Part shown: positions 16,460 through 25,265 of the stretch, one piece after another | Numbering within the stretch: position 1 is the stretch's first letter | Layout: each line of letters starts with the position of its first letter | Source: CAZABP01 sp964483245 | Lineage (GTDB): Bacteria > Planctomycetota > UBA1135 > UBA2386 | DNA length: 64,000 nt | Assembly (NCBI GenBank): GCA_964483245.1 | Contig: CAZABP010000004.1 | Location: 1 to 64,000, forward strand | Direction of reading: 5' to 3' | Notes under the pieces: generated by a model | Databases searched by the model: none | What the model was told of the DNA's origin: nothing | The model's input: the letters and a program-made list of their open reading frames with translations, nothing else | Made by a program: the position numbers and the translations under genes

Positions 16460-17563
16460 TCAGCGCGACAGGCGGACGTGCGTGCCGTACCCGCTGCGGA
16501 TCGTGCCGGTCGGCGAGCCGCCGGTGTCGGCCGTGCGATACAGCGTGTTCGCTGCCGGGCCCTTCAGGGTCCCGATGTGCCACTTGCTGGCCCAACCGAC
16601 GACGAGGCCACCTGGGGCAGCCTGGTCGAGGAACAGCGTGTGGTCATAGAAGTTGAGCCCGCCGAGGCCGGCCGGGATCGTGACGTTCGGCAGACGTGCC
16701 TGCCCGCTCGCGTTCGCGGCGATCGCGAAGTTGAACGCCGGCAGGTCGAGGCCGACGTTCCAGTTGCAGCTCGGCGCGCCGAAGCCGCCGAGGTTGATCG
16801 GCAGCGGCCACGGGCCCGGGTTGTCGACGCCGAACAGGCTCAGCACGGCGACGCCAGGGACGTTCGCGAGCAGGCTGTTGTACTGGACGTACCAGATACC
16901 GCCGTTGTTGTTCAGGCCACCGGTCGTGTAGCTGAGGCCGCTGTTGTAGCTGCCGCTGCTGAACTTGCAGGCCGACTGCGGGCCGCCGTTTTCGGAGCGC
17001 GTGCCGGCATCGGGCGCCGAGGCGTCCATCGTGTACGTGCTATTGATGTAGCCGGTGACCGCCGTCGTCACGATGTCGATGACGAGGCTCTGGTTCGTCC
17101 CCTTGGCGTACGGGTACGGCGTCGTCAGCACCATCTTCTGGTCCCACGGCGCCGGCGTCGTCGTGCGCGGCGTGCTCGGGAAGTTGACGGTGCCGTTGAA
17201 CACCTGCGTCACGACGTTCACGAGGTTGTTCGCGAACGTGTTCGACATCGTTGCCGGCGTGTTCGGGCTCGTGGCCAGCGTGACGACGCAGGTCAGCGAA
17301 CCGGCGGGGAGCGCGTTGCTGTAGTAGTTGTTGCGGTGCCAGGCGAGCTCCGTGATCAGCGCGCCACCGACCGGAATGTCGTTGGTCGAGTACGCGTACT
17401 GCAGGTGCAGCGGCAGATACGTCGTCGACGGGACCAGGTACGGGTCGTAGATCTGATCGACCGTCGTCGTGTAGCCGCCAGCCGGCAGTTCGTCGTAGGT
17501 CTGTGCGAGCGCGCCGCTCGCCGTCACTGCGAGCGCGAGGATGCCAAGAGTGTTGGCGTTCAT
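16460..17563 (-). CDS. Secreted protein of a five-copy tandem family, copy 4
   Basis: Function unknown. A 367-residue family member with signal peptide MNANTLGILALAVTASGALAQ, then TYDELPAGGYTTTVDQIYD. It is close to copy 3 over the first half. It differs locally around residue 150, with FPSTPRTTTPAPWDQ where copy 3 has FPATVKGTGPAPYDQ. It shares TRSENGGPQSACKF with copy 5 and ends GTHVRLSR. The start is ATG 17563 ahead of the signal. The frame open to 17734 is not protein-like. Confidence 0.88.
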   Translation of the reverse strand: MNANTLGILALAVTASGALAQTYDELPAGGYTTTVDQIYDPYLVPSTTYLPLHLQYAYSTNDIPVGGALITELAWHRNNYYSNALPAGSLTCVVTLATSPNTPATMSNTFANNLVNVVTQVFNGTVNFPSTPRTTTPAPWDQKMVLTTPYPYAKGTNQSLVIDIVTTAVTGYINSTYTMDASAPDAGTRSENGGPQSACKFSSGSYNSGLSYTTGGLNNNGGIWYVQYNSLLANVPGVAVLSLFGVDNPGPWPLPINLGGFGAPSCNWNVGLDLPAFNFAIAANASGQARLPNVTIPAGLGGLNFYDHTLFLDQAAPGGLVVGWASKWHIGTLKGPAANTLYRTADTGGSPTGTIRSGYGTHVRLSR

Positions 17564-17605
17564 GGTGTGGTGAGTCTCCGAAGGAATGAGTGGGGTAGGT
17601 CGCGG

Positions 17606-17634
17606 CACGCTAGGCGGCGCGTGGGTTTCACCAA
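17606..17634 (-). promoter_or_regulatory. Promoter-like box of paralogue 4
   Basis: Minus-strand TTGGTG (17634-17629), a 17-base spacer and AGCGTG (17611-17606), preceded by CCT. It ends 42 bases before the start codon. This is the most diverged of the four boxes. Confidence 0.4.
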
Positions 17635-17737
17635 GCCGCGGGTGGGACCCGCGAGGGCACAGCCCCGGTCCCTGACCGCAGGGTGCCTGTGCGCGTGGAT
17701 CCCCTGCTCCCGTCCTTTCCCTTGCTCCGTACATGAA

Positions 17738-17761
17738 ACCGCCGCCCGTTCGGGCGGCGGT
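17738..17761 (-). terminator. 11-bp hairpin after paralogue 5
   Basis: ACCGCCGCCCG (17738-17748) and CGGGCGGCGGT (17751-17761) pair perfectly, 40 bases beyond the stop at 17802. The tip must open to make a 4-base loop. Confidence 0.55.
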
Positions 17762-17801
17762 CTCAGGGCGCGGCCTCGCGGCCGCCGACCCGGGAAGAAG
17801 C

Positions 17802-18902
17802 TCAGTGCGTCAGGCGGATGTGCGTGCCGTAGCCCTGGCGGAACAGCCCGGTTGCGTTGCCACCGGTGTCCTGCGTGCGGTAGAGCATGTTGGCGCTCGG
17901 GCCCTTCAGGGTGCCGATGTGCCACTTGCTCGCCCAACCGACGACGATGCCGCCCGGAGCGGCCTGGTCGAGGAACAGCGTGTGGTCGTAGAAGTTCAGA
18001 CCACCGAGACCCGCGGGGATGGTGACGTTCGGCAGGCGGGCAGAGCCGCTAGCGTTCGCCGCGATCGGGAAGTTGAACGCCGGCAGGTCGAAGCCGACGT
18101 TCCAGTTGCAGCTCGGGGCGCCCAAGCCGCCGAGATTGATCGGCAGCGGCCAGGGACCCGGGTTGTCGACGCCGAACAGGCTCAGCACCGCGACGCCAGG
18201 AGCGTTCGCGAGCAGGCTGTTGTACTGGACGTACCAGGTGCCGCCGTTGTTGTTGAGGCCGCCGAGCGTGTAGCTCAGGCCGCTGTTGTAGCTGCCGCTG
18301 CTGAACTTGCACGCGGACTGCGGGCCACCGTTCTCGGAGCGGGTGCCGGCGTCCGGTGCGGACGCGGCCATCGTGTACGTGCTGTTGATGTAGCCGGTGA
18401 CGGCCGTCGTGACGATGTCGACGATCAGGCTCTGGTTGGTGCCCTTCGCGTACGGGTACGGGGTCGTCAGGACCATCTTCTGGTCGTACGGCGCCGGGCC
18501 GGTGCCCTTTGGCGTGGCCGGGAAGTTGACGGTGCCGTTGAACACCTGCGTGACGACGTTGACGAGGTTGCTCGCGTAGGTCGAGGACATCGCCGCGGGC
18601 GAGTTCGGGCTGGTCGCCAGCGTGACGACGCAGGTCAGCGACCCGGCCGGCAGGCTGTTGCCCCAGTAGTTGTTGCGGTGCCAGGCGAGCTCGGTCACCA
18701 GTGCGCCACCGACCGTGATGTCGTTGGTGTCGTACGCGTACTGCAGGTGCAGCGGGACGTAGCTCGACGACGGGATCAGGTGGTAGTCGTAGATCTGATC
18801 CACGTTGTTGGTCCAGCCGGCGGGAAGCTCGGTGTAGGTCTGCGCCGAGGCGCCGAGGACGAGCAGGCCGGTGGCCAGGGTGGAAAGAGTCAGTTGCTTC
18901 AC
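17802..18902 (-). CDS. Secreted protein of a five-copy tandem family, copy 5
   Basis: Function unknown. A 366-residue family member starting at GTG 18902 with a strong ribosome site (GAGGAG) upstream. The signal peptide is (M)KQLTLSTLATGLLVLGASAQ, followed by TYTELPAGWTNNVDQIYDYH. The middle and C-terminal halves match copies 3 and 4 (TYASNLVNVVTQVFNGTVNF, FYDHTLFLDQAAPGG), ending GTHIRLTH. It is transcribed first in the array but lacks the promoter-like box seen before the other four. Confidence 0.88.
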   Translation of the reverse strand: MKQLTLSTLATGLLVLGASAQTYTELPAGWTNNVDQIYDYHLIPSSSYVPLHLQYAYDTNDITVGGALVTELAWHRNNYWGNSLPAGSLTCVVTLATSPNSPAAMSSTYASNLVNVVTQVFNGTVNFPATPKGTGPAPYDQKMVLTTPYPYAKGTNQSLIVDIVTTAVTGYINSTYTMAASAPDAGTRSENGGPQSACKFSSGSYNSGLSYTLGGLNNNGGTWYVQYNSLLANAPGVAVLSLFGVDNPGPWPLPINLGGLGAPSCNWNVGFDLPAFNFPIAANASGSARLPNVTIPAGLGGLNFYDHTLFLDQAAPGGIVVGWASKWHIGTLKGPSANMLYRTQDTGGNATGLFRQGYGTHIRLTH

Positions 18903-19222
18903 GGGAGAAAACTCCTCGGAGGGAGGGGTGGAGGGACAGGACGGGGAACGGACCGGCGGGGGGCCGATCCGAGGGGTCACGATGTCAGGTGCGGTGCATG
19001 GAGCACGACCCCTGCAGCCGTGAGGTTCGGAACTCTACGCCGCGCCAATGCACGCGCGTTGCGGGGACTTTCCTCGGATCCGGGAGGTTGTGGGGGGTGG
19101 GTGTAGGGGATCCGAGGGTCCCATGGAGGCGAGCGGGGATCGCGGTGCATCGGCAGCAGGAACGGCGGTCGGACGGGCCGCGGCCCAGGCTGGTTCCGTG
19201 CTGGCGACTGCACCGGCAGGCC
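18903..19222. other. 320-base gap between the paralogue array and the arg operon
   Basis: No gene is supported. Apart from the GAGGAG ribosome site of copy 5, it holds G-rich purine tracts on the plus strand and a palindrome GGGCCGCGGCCC near 19176-19187. The palindrome lies about 35 bases beyond the argJ stop and could end the arg transcript. The open frames crossing it are low-complexity. Confidence 0.4.
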
Positions 19223-20401
19223 TCACGTGCGGTACTCGGCGTTGATCTTGACGTAGTCGGCCGAGTAGTCGCAGGTCCAGATCTCGGCCTCATGCGGGCC
19301 CTCGCCGAGATCGACGCCCAGCACGACCCCCTTGTGGTCGCGCATGTGCTGGTGGGCAGCGGCCTCGTTTTCCGGATGTGGTCTGCCGTCGGAGAACAGG
19401 TCCGCCTCCCCGATCCAGACCCGCACCCGCGCCACGTCGAACGGGATCCCGCAGCGACCAGCCGCCGACAGGATCCGGCCCCAGTTCGGGTCGAGGCCGT
19501 GGACCGCCGTCTTGGTCAGCGGGCTGGTTGCGATCGTGCGGCCGATCGTCGCTGCGTCCGCTTCCGTGCGAGCCCCGCGCACCTGGACCGTGATCAAGCG
19601 CGTCGCGCCTTCGCCGTCACTGGCGATCTTGCGGCACAGCGACTGGCTGACCTCGAGCACCGCGTCGCCGAACGTCTGCTCCGGCACGGACACCCTGGCG
19701 GAGCTCCATAGGATCACGGTGTCGTTCGGCGACGTGTCGCCGTCGACGGTCACGCGGTGGAAGCTGCGCTCGGCGATCCCGTGCAGCAGCTCGCTCGGAT
19801 CCTTCCCGGTCCCGGCGTCGGTCAGCAGGAAGCCGAGCATCGTCGCCATGTTCGGATGGATCATGCCGGCCCCCTTCGCGGTGCCCGCGACGAGATATGC
19901 CGCGCCGTCGCGTCCCTGTCCCTCGGCGATCGAGACCTTGGCGAACGTGTCGGTCGTCATGATCGCGCGCGCGAAGTCGTCGAGTCCCTGCGGGAACGTT
20001 CCGCGCACGAGGTCCGGCAGCGCCTCCAGGATCCGCTCGACCGGCAGGCGTGCGCCGATCACGCCGGTGGAGAGGAACAGGACCTCGTGTGCCGCGCACC
20101 CGATCAGCTCCGCCAGCGACTGGCAGACGCGTCGCGCATCGTCGATCCCCTCCTGGCCGGTCGCGCAGTTCGCGTTGCCGGAGTTGACCAGCACGGCGCG
20201 GACCCGGCCGCCCGAGCGCTGCAGGTGTTCGCGGCCGAGCAGCACATGCGCACCGACCAGCTGGTTGGTCGTGAACAGCGCGTGCGCAGGCCACGCCTCG
20301 TCGGCGAGGATCAGGCCGAGGTCATCCTTGGTCTTGTTGCGGCGGATGCCGCAGCGCAGCGAGCCGGCGCGGAAGCCGGGCGGGAGCGGTGAGGGTTGCA
20401 T
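19223..20401 (-). CDS. argJ: Glutamate N-acetyltransferase / ornithine acetyltransferase ArgJ
   Basis: ArgJ moves the acetyl group from N-acetylornithine to glutamate, so the arginine route becomes a cycle. Many members also use acetyl-CoA for the first step. The 392-residue chain has the self-cleavage motif GAGMIHPNMATML with Thr187 as the predicted nucleophile, and the family words NSGNANCATG, STGVIG and VDGDTSPNDT. The ATG at 20401 shares one base with the argH stop (TGATG). It is the last gene of the arg operon. No separate argA is present in the window, which fits ArgJ supplying N-acetylglutamate. Confidence 0.97.
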   Translation of the reverse strand: MQPSPLPPGFRAGSLRCGIRRNKTKDDLGLILADEAWPAHALFTTNQLVGAHVLLGREHLQRSGGRVRAVLVNSGNANCATGQEGIDDARRVCQSLAELIGCAAHEVLFLSTGVIGARLPVERILEALPDLVRGTFPQGLDDFARAIMTTDTFAKVSIAEGQGRDGAAYLVAGTAKGAGMIHPNMATMLGFLLTDAGTGKDPSELLHGIAERSFHRVTVDGDTSPNDTVILWSSARVSVPEQTFGDAVLEVSQSLCRKIASDGEGATRLITVQVRGARTEADAATIGRTIATSPLTKTAVHGLDPNWGRILSAAGRCGIPFDVARVRVWIGEADLFSDGRPHPENEAAAHQHMRDHKGVVLGVDLGEGPHEAEIWTCDYSADYVKINAEYRT

Positions 20402-21912
20402 CAGCGCTTTCGGGCTTCGGTCGAGGGTTGCGCAGCCGCACGCGAAGTCCCGCGCGCTCCGCCGGCGGTGGCTGCGCGCCGCGCGTTGCGCGGTGCCTTG
20501 CGCACTGCGCTGCCGTGCTCGGTGGGCCGCGCGGCGCCCAGCTTCTTCAGCCAGTCGGCCGCCGCACGACGGACGCGTGCAGGTGCGGTGCCGCCGAGTG
20601 CGATCCGCCGCCCCAGGACCGCATCCACACCCAGCGCGGCACGCAGGTCGTCCGGCAGCTCAGGCAGCAGTTCGCGGCGTTCGGTGGCCGGCAGCTCCTC
20701 GATCTCGATCCCGAGCTCGAGCGCGCGGCGCACGACCTTCCCGGCGCGCTCGTGCGCGGTCCGGAACGGCACGCCGCGCGCGACCAGCAGGTCTGCCAGA
20801 TCGGTCGCATTCAGCTGGCCGCGGCCCGCTGCGGCGCGGCAACGCTGCACGTCGAACTGCGCGCCGACGACCGCGGTGCGCATGACGCGCAGGCAGGCGA
20901 GCGTCGCATCGAGACCTTCGAACAGCGCCTCCTTGTCCTCCTGCAGGTCCTTGTTGTAGGCGAGCGGGAGGCCCTTGAGCACCACGAGGATCCGCTGCAG
21001 GTCGCCAAGCACGCGCCCACACTTGCCGCGGATCAGCTCGAGCGCGTCGGGGTTCTTCTTCTGCGGCATCAAGCTGCTGCCGGTCGTGACGGCGTCGGCC
21101 AGCGACAGGAAGCCCGCCTCCTGGGTCGCGAAGAAGATCCAGTCCTCGGCGAGCCGCGACAGGTGGACGAGGATCAGCGCGCAGCCGAACAGCGCCTCGC
21201 AGACGTGATCGCGGTCCGCGACCGCGTCGAGGCTGTTGCGCGTCGGTCCACCGCGGAACTCGAGCGCGCGCGCCAGCTCGGCGCGGTCGATCGGCCACGC
21301 CGTTCCCGCCAGCGCCCCGCTGCCGAGCGGGCAGGTGTCGAGCCGCCCGCGTGCATCGGCGAGCCGCGCCCGGTCGCGCGCGAGCATCTCGACATAAGCC
21401 AGCGCATGGTGTCCGGCCGTGATCGGCTGCCCGCGCTGCAGATGCGTGTAGCCAGGCATCGCGAGTGCGTGCCACTCCGCGGCGCGGTCGGCCAGCGCCC
21501 GCATCAGGTCGGCGACTGCGGCGTCCAGCTCGTCCAGCGCGCGGCGCAGGAACAGCTTCAGGTCGGTGGCGACCTGGTCGTTGCGCGAGCGGCCGGTGTG
21601 CAGCTTGCCGGCGAGATCGCCGAGCTTCGCGCGCAGCTCCGCTTCGACGAAGCTGTGCACGTCCTCCGCCTCCGACGCGCGCAGCCGCTCCGGGTCGCGC
21701 GCCACGTCCTTGGCCACGGCCTGCAGGCCGGCGGTCAGCTTGCGCACATCCGCCGCGGACAACACCCGGGCGCGGCCGAGCGCCTCCGCCCAGGCGATGC
21801 TGCCTTCGATGTCCTCGCGGAACAGCCGCTTGTCGAACGGCAGGCTCCGGTTGAACGAGGCGAACTCCGCATCGGTCTCGCCGGCGAACCGGCCGCCCCA
21901 CAGTCGGCTCAT
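20401..21912 (-). CDS. argH: Argininosuccinate lyase ArgH
   Basis: ArgH splits argininosuccinate into arginine and fumarate, the last step of the pathway. The 503-residue protein has the fumarase-superfamily signature GSSLMPQKKNP and the substrate-site words HTGRSRNDQVATD and TPGYTHLQ-like MPGYTHLQRGQP. Typical ArgH is about 460 residues. The extra 45 at the C-terminus are basic and Ala/Arg-rich with no recognisable fold. The ATG at 21912 overlaps the argG stop by four bases. Confidence 0.97.
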   Translation of the reverse strand: MSRLWGGRFAGETDAEFASFNRSLPFDKRLFREDIEGSIAWAEALGRARVLSAADVRKLTAGLQAVAKDVARDPERLRASEAEDVHSFVEAELRAKLGDLAGKLHTGRSRNDQVATDLKLFLRRALDELDAAVADLMRALADRAAEWHALAMPGYTHLQRGQPITAGHHALAYVEMLARDRARLADARGRLDTCPLGSGALAGTAWPIDRAELARALEFRGGPTRNSLDAVADRDHVCEALFGCALILVHLSRLAEDWIFFATQEAGFLSLADAVTTGSSLMPQKKNPDALELIRGKCGRVLGDLQRILVVLKGLPLAYNKDLQEDKEALFEGLDATLACLRVMRTAVVGAQFDVQRCRAAAGRGQLNATDLADLLVARGVPFRTAHERAGKVVRRALELGIEIEELPATERRELLPELPDDLRAALGVDAVLGRRIALGGTAPARVRRAAADWLKKLGAARPTEHGSAVRKAPRNARRAATAGGARGTSRAAAQPSTEARKR

Positions 21913-23132
21913 GGAGCCGGTTCCTGCTTCGCGCCGTCGCGCCGCACGCGCGCCGCGATCATGCCAGGCAGGCCATACAGCCTGACGAAGCCGTAGCTGT
22001 CGGCATGGTCGAACGTCGCGCTCTGCCCGAACGTCGCCAGATCCTCCGAGTACAGCGACCACGGGCTCGTCGCCGCGATCGCCGTGGCCTGCCCCTTGAA
22101 CAGGCGCACCTGCACCTCGCCGGTGGTGTGCCGGTTGGCCGCATAGAAGAACGTGTCGAGCGCCTCGCGCAGCGGCGCGAACCAGCGCCCGGTGTAGACG
22201 AGGTCGGCGTACTCCGGCATCAGCTTCTCGCACATCCGCGCCGTGTCGCGATCCATCGTCAGCGAGCGCAAGGTCCGCAGCGCCTCGATCAGGATCGTGC
22301 CCCCGGGCGTTTCGTAGACCCCGCGCGACTTCATGCCGACCAGACGGTTCTCGGTGATGTCGACGCGGCCGACACCGTGCGCGCCACCGAGCTCGTTGAG
22401 CCGCGCGACGAGCTGCTCCGGCGGGAGCTCGTCGCCGTCGACGGCGACCGGCACACCCTGCTGGATCCGGATCTGCACGGTCTGTGGCTCGTCCGGCGCC
22501 TGCTGCGGGTCGACCGTCAACATCCAGACGTCGTCCGGTGGCGGTGTGCCCGGATCCTCGAGCGAGCCGCCTTCGTGCGAGATGTGCCAGAGGTTGCGGT
22601 CGCGCGAGTAGATCTTCGTGCGGCTCGCAGTGACCGGGATGTCACGCGCGGCGGCGTAGTCGAGCGCGTCCTCGCGGCTGCGGATGTCCCACTCGCGCCA
22701 GGGTGCGACGATCTTCAGATCCGGAGCCAGCGCCATGTACGCCAGTTCGAACCGCACCTGGTCGTTCCCCTTGCCGGTGCAGCCGTGCGCGACGTAGCGG
22801 GCACCGACTTCGCGCGCATAGTCGACCTGCGCCTTCGCCAGCAGCGGGCGCGCGATGCTGGTGCCGAGCAGATAGCGACCCTCGTAGACCGCCAGCGCAC
22901 GCAGGCACGGCCACAGGTACTGCTCGCAGAACTCCCGCTTGAGATCGACGACGCGGCACGACGCGGCGCCGGTGCGCCGCGCCTTCTGCTCGAGGCCGTC
23001 GAGCTCACCGGCACCCTGGCCGACGTCGCCGGCCACGGCGTGGACCTCGAGACCTTTCTCTTCGCGCAGCCACGGAATGATGATCGACGTATCCAGGCCG
23101 CCGGAGTACGCGAGGACGACTTTGTCTGGCAT
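21909..23132 (-). CDS. argG: Argininosuccinate synthase ArgG
   Basis: ArgG joins citrulline and aspartate using ATP. The 407-residue protein has the PP-loop AYSGGLDTS at residues 8-16, the HGCTGKGNDQVRFE loop that contacts citrulline and aspartate, and IYSRDRNLWHIS. Length and order match the family. It lies 10 bases after argF, the only intergenic space in the arg operon, and overlaps argH by four bases. Confidence 0.97.
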   Translation of the reverse strand: MPDKVVLAYSGGLDTSIIIPWLREEKGLEVHAVAGDVGQGAGELDGLEQKARRTGAASCRVVDLKREFCEQYLWPCLRALAVYEGRYLLGTSIARPLLAKAQVDYAREVGARYVAHGCTGKGNDQVRFELAYMALAPDLKIVAPWREWDIRSREDALDYAAARDIPVTASRTKIYSRDRNLWHISHEGGSLEDPGTPPPDDVWMLTVDPQQAPDEPQTVQIRIQQGVPVAVDGDELPPEQLVARLNELGGAHGVGRVDITENRLVGMKSRGVYETPGGTILIEALRTLRSLTMDRDTARMCEKLMPEYADLVYTGRWFAPLREALDTFFYAANRHTTGEVQVRLFKGQATAIAATSPWSLYSEDLATFGQSATFDHADSYGFVRLYGLPGMIAARVRRDGAKQEPAP

Positions 23133-23142
23133 GGGTGGTGGC

Positions 23143-24081
23143 TCAGTCCATCAGCAGGGCGAGGATCGCCTTCTGCACGTGGAGGCGGTTCTCCGCGATG
23201 TCGTAGACGATCGAGCTCTCGCCATCCATGACCTCGGCCGTGACCTCGGCGCCGCGGTGCGCCGGCAGGCAGTGCATGAAGAAGGCGCCCGGCTTCGCGC
23301 GGGCCATCAGCTCCTCGTCGACCTGGTAGTTCAGGAAGATCGCCGCGCGCTCTTCGATCTCGTCCTCCTGGCCCATGCTGGCCCAGACGTCGGTGTAGAT
23401 CGCGTCGGCGCCGTCGGCTGCTTCGTCCGGGTCGTCGAGGATCGTGATCTCGGCACCGGTCCCGCGTGCCGTGTTCATCGCCTCGTTGACGATCTTGGAG
23501 TTCGGCTCGTAGCCCTCCGGCGAGCAGACGGTCATGTGCGTGCCGAGCAGCGCCGCCGTGTGCAGCAGCGAGTGGCAGGTGTTGTTGCCGTCGCCGACGT
23601 AGCACAGCCGCCGCCCGCGCACATCGCCCCATTTCTCGGTCAGCGTGAAGAAGTCCGACAGCGCCTGGCACGGATGCATCAGGTCGCTGAGGCCGTTGAC
23701 GACCGGGATCCGGCAGTTCGCGGCCAGCTCCTCGATCGCGCGGTGCTTGAACGTGCGTGCGACGATCGCGTGCACCCAGCGCTCGAGGTTGCGCGCCATG
23801 TCCTTCAGCGACTCGCGGCTGCCCAAGCGCGCGTCGCGGTGGTCCAGGAACACGGTGCCACCGCCGAGGTCCTGCATCCCGATGTCGAACGTGAAGCGCG
23901 TCCGCAGCGAGTCCTTCTCGAAGATCATCGCCAGCCGCCGGCCCGGCAGCACGCGGGCGAGCTCGGCGCGCTTGCGCTTCAGCTCGGCAGCGACCGTGAA
24001 GATGCGTTGGATCTCCGGCGCACCCAGTTGCGCGACCGAGATCAGGTCCTTTTGCGGCAGGCGGCCGAAGAGCTGGCTCAT
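23143..24081 (-). CDS. argF: Ornithine carbamoyltransferase ArgF
   Basis: ArgF makes citrulline from ornithine and carbamoyl phosphate. The 312-residue chain carries the carbamoyl-phosphate site as SLRTR (58-62), a known variant of STRTR, then HPCQALSD, the ornithine loop WASMGQE and the catalytic HCLPAHRG. The SMG loop supports ornithine rather than N-acetylornithine as substrate. It overlaps argD by four bases. The carbamoyl phosphate synthase genes are not in the window. Confidence 0.96.
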   Translation of the reverse strand: MSQLFGRLPQKDLISVAQLGAPEIQRIFTVAAELKRKRAELARVLPGRRLAMIFEKDSLRTRFTFDIGMQDLGGGTVFLDHRDARLGSRESLKDMARNLERWVHAIVARTFKHRAIEELAANCRIPVVNGLSDLMHPCQALSDFFTLTEKWGDVRGRRLCYVGDGNNTCHSLLHTAALLGTHMTVCSPEGYEPNSKIVNEAMNTARGTGAEITILDDPDEAADGADAIYTDVWASMGQEDEIEERAAIFLNYQVDEELMARAKPGAFFMHCLPAHRGAEVTAEVMDGESSIVYDIAENRLHVQKAILALLMD

Positions 24082-25265
24082 GGACGGGTCTCCAACATGG
24101 GGGTCAGCTGCAGCAGCCCCGCGCGCAGCCGCGCGAGGCCGGTCTCGATCTGTGCCGGCGTGATCACGTACGGCGGCAGCAGGCGGATCACGTCGCCGCC
24201 GGCGACGTTGGCGATCATCCGCTGCGTATGCAGCCAGTCGCGCAGTTGCGTGGCTCCGGCGGCGAGGCGCATGCCCTGGATCAGTCCGCGCCCGCGCAGC
24301 TCCGTCACGAGCGGGAACTCGCGCTGCAGCGCCTCGAGGCCGGTGCGCAGCTGCGCACCGCGCTCGCGCACCTGCGCCAGCAGGCCGCCGCGCAGCGCCT
24401 CGAGGAACACCAGCGCGCCGCGCAGCACCAGCGGGCCGCCGGCGAACGTCGAGCCGTGGTCACCCGGCTGGAACGTCTGCGCGAGCGCGGCCGACGTGAC
24501 CACGGCGCCCATCGGCAGCCCGGCCGCGACCGGCTTGGCGAGCGTGACGACGTCCGGCTTCACGCCGGCCTGATCGGCGGCCAGAAACGTCCCGGTGCGT
24601 CCGCTGCCGCTCTGCACTTCGTCGTGGATCAGGATCGTGCCGGTCTCGTCGCACAGCGCGCGCGCCGCGCGCAGGTAGTCGTGCGGCAGCTCGCGCACGC
24701 CGCTCTCCCCCTGGATCGGCTCAAGGATCAGCGCCGCCGGCAGCAGCTCGCGCAGCGCCGTCTCGAGCGCCGCGGGGTCGCCGGCCGGGACGAACGTGAC
24801 GCCCGGGATCAGCGGCTCGAACGGCGCGCGGTACTTCTCGGTGTGCGTGACCGACAGCGCGCCGAGCGTCCGCCCATGGAAGCTGCCGGTCAGCGCGACG
24901 AATCCGGTGCGCTGCGGCGCGCCGCGGATCCGCTGCTGCTTGCGCGCGAGCTTCAGCGCCGCCTCGTTCGCCTCGGTGCCGCTGTTGGTGAAGAACACCG
25001 CTTCCAACCCGGTCAGCTCGGCCAGCAGCCCAGCGACCTGCTCGGTGTACGGATTGCGGTACAGGTTGCTGGTGTGGATCACGCGCCCGACCTGGTCGCG
25101 CAGCGCTTCGACCAGGCCTGGATGCGCGTGCCCGAGGGCCGACACGGCGATCCCGCCGAGGAAGTCGAGCCATTCGCCGCCGTCTGCGGAACGCAGCAGC
25201 GCACCGTCGCCGCCGACGAAGACGTCGGGCGGCCGCAGGTACGTGGTCATCAGATGCTCATCCAT
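24078..25265 (-). CDS. argD: Acetylornithine aminotransferase ArgD
   Basis: A PLP enzyme that converts N-acetylglutamate semialdehyde to N-acetylornithine. The 395-residue protein is a class III aminotransferase with NSGTEANEAALKLAR, HDEVQSGSGRTG and the PLP lysine Lys244 in TLAKPVAAGLPMGA. The start at 25265 has GGAG about 11 bases upstream. A second in-frame ATG at 25250 is possible. It overlaps argB by eight bases and argF by four. Confidence 0.96.
   Translation of the reverse strand: MDEHLMTTYLRPPDVFVGGDGALLRSADGGEWLDFLGGIAVSALGHAHPGLVEALRDQVGRVIHTSNLYRNPYTEQVAGLLAELTGLEAVFFTNSGTEANEAALKLARKQQRIRGAPQRTGFVALTGSFHGRTLGALSVTHTEKYRAPFEPLIPGVTFVPAGDPAALETALRELLPAALILEPIQGESGVRELPHDYLRAARALCDETGTILIHDEVQSGSGRTGTFLAADQAGVKPDVVTLAKPVAAGLPMGAVVTSAALAQTFQPGDHGSTFAGGPLVLRGALVFLEALRGGLLAQVRERGAQLRTGLEALQREFPLVTELRGRGLIQGMRLAAGATQLRDWLHTQRMIANVAGGDVIRLLPPYVITPAQIETGLARLRAGLLQLTPMLETRP

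Noticed and set aside
11954..18025. Long plus-strand frames (up to 566 codons) opposite the five secreted paralogues
   Set aside because: They repeat at each paralogue with the same words because the genes are repeats. Composition is Arg/Val/Asp antisense noise, while the minus-strand frames carry signal peptides.
23143..24081. N-acetylornithine carbamoyltransferase instead of ArgF
   Set aside because: The WASMGQE loop and HCLPAHRG match ornithine carbamoyltransferase, and argJ is present to make free ornithine.
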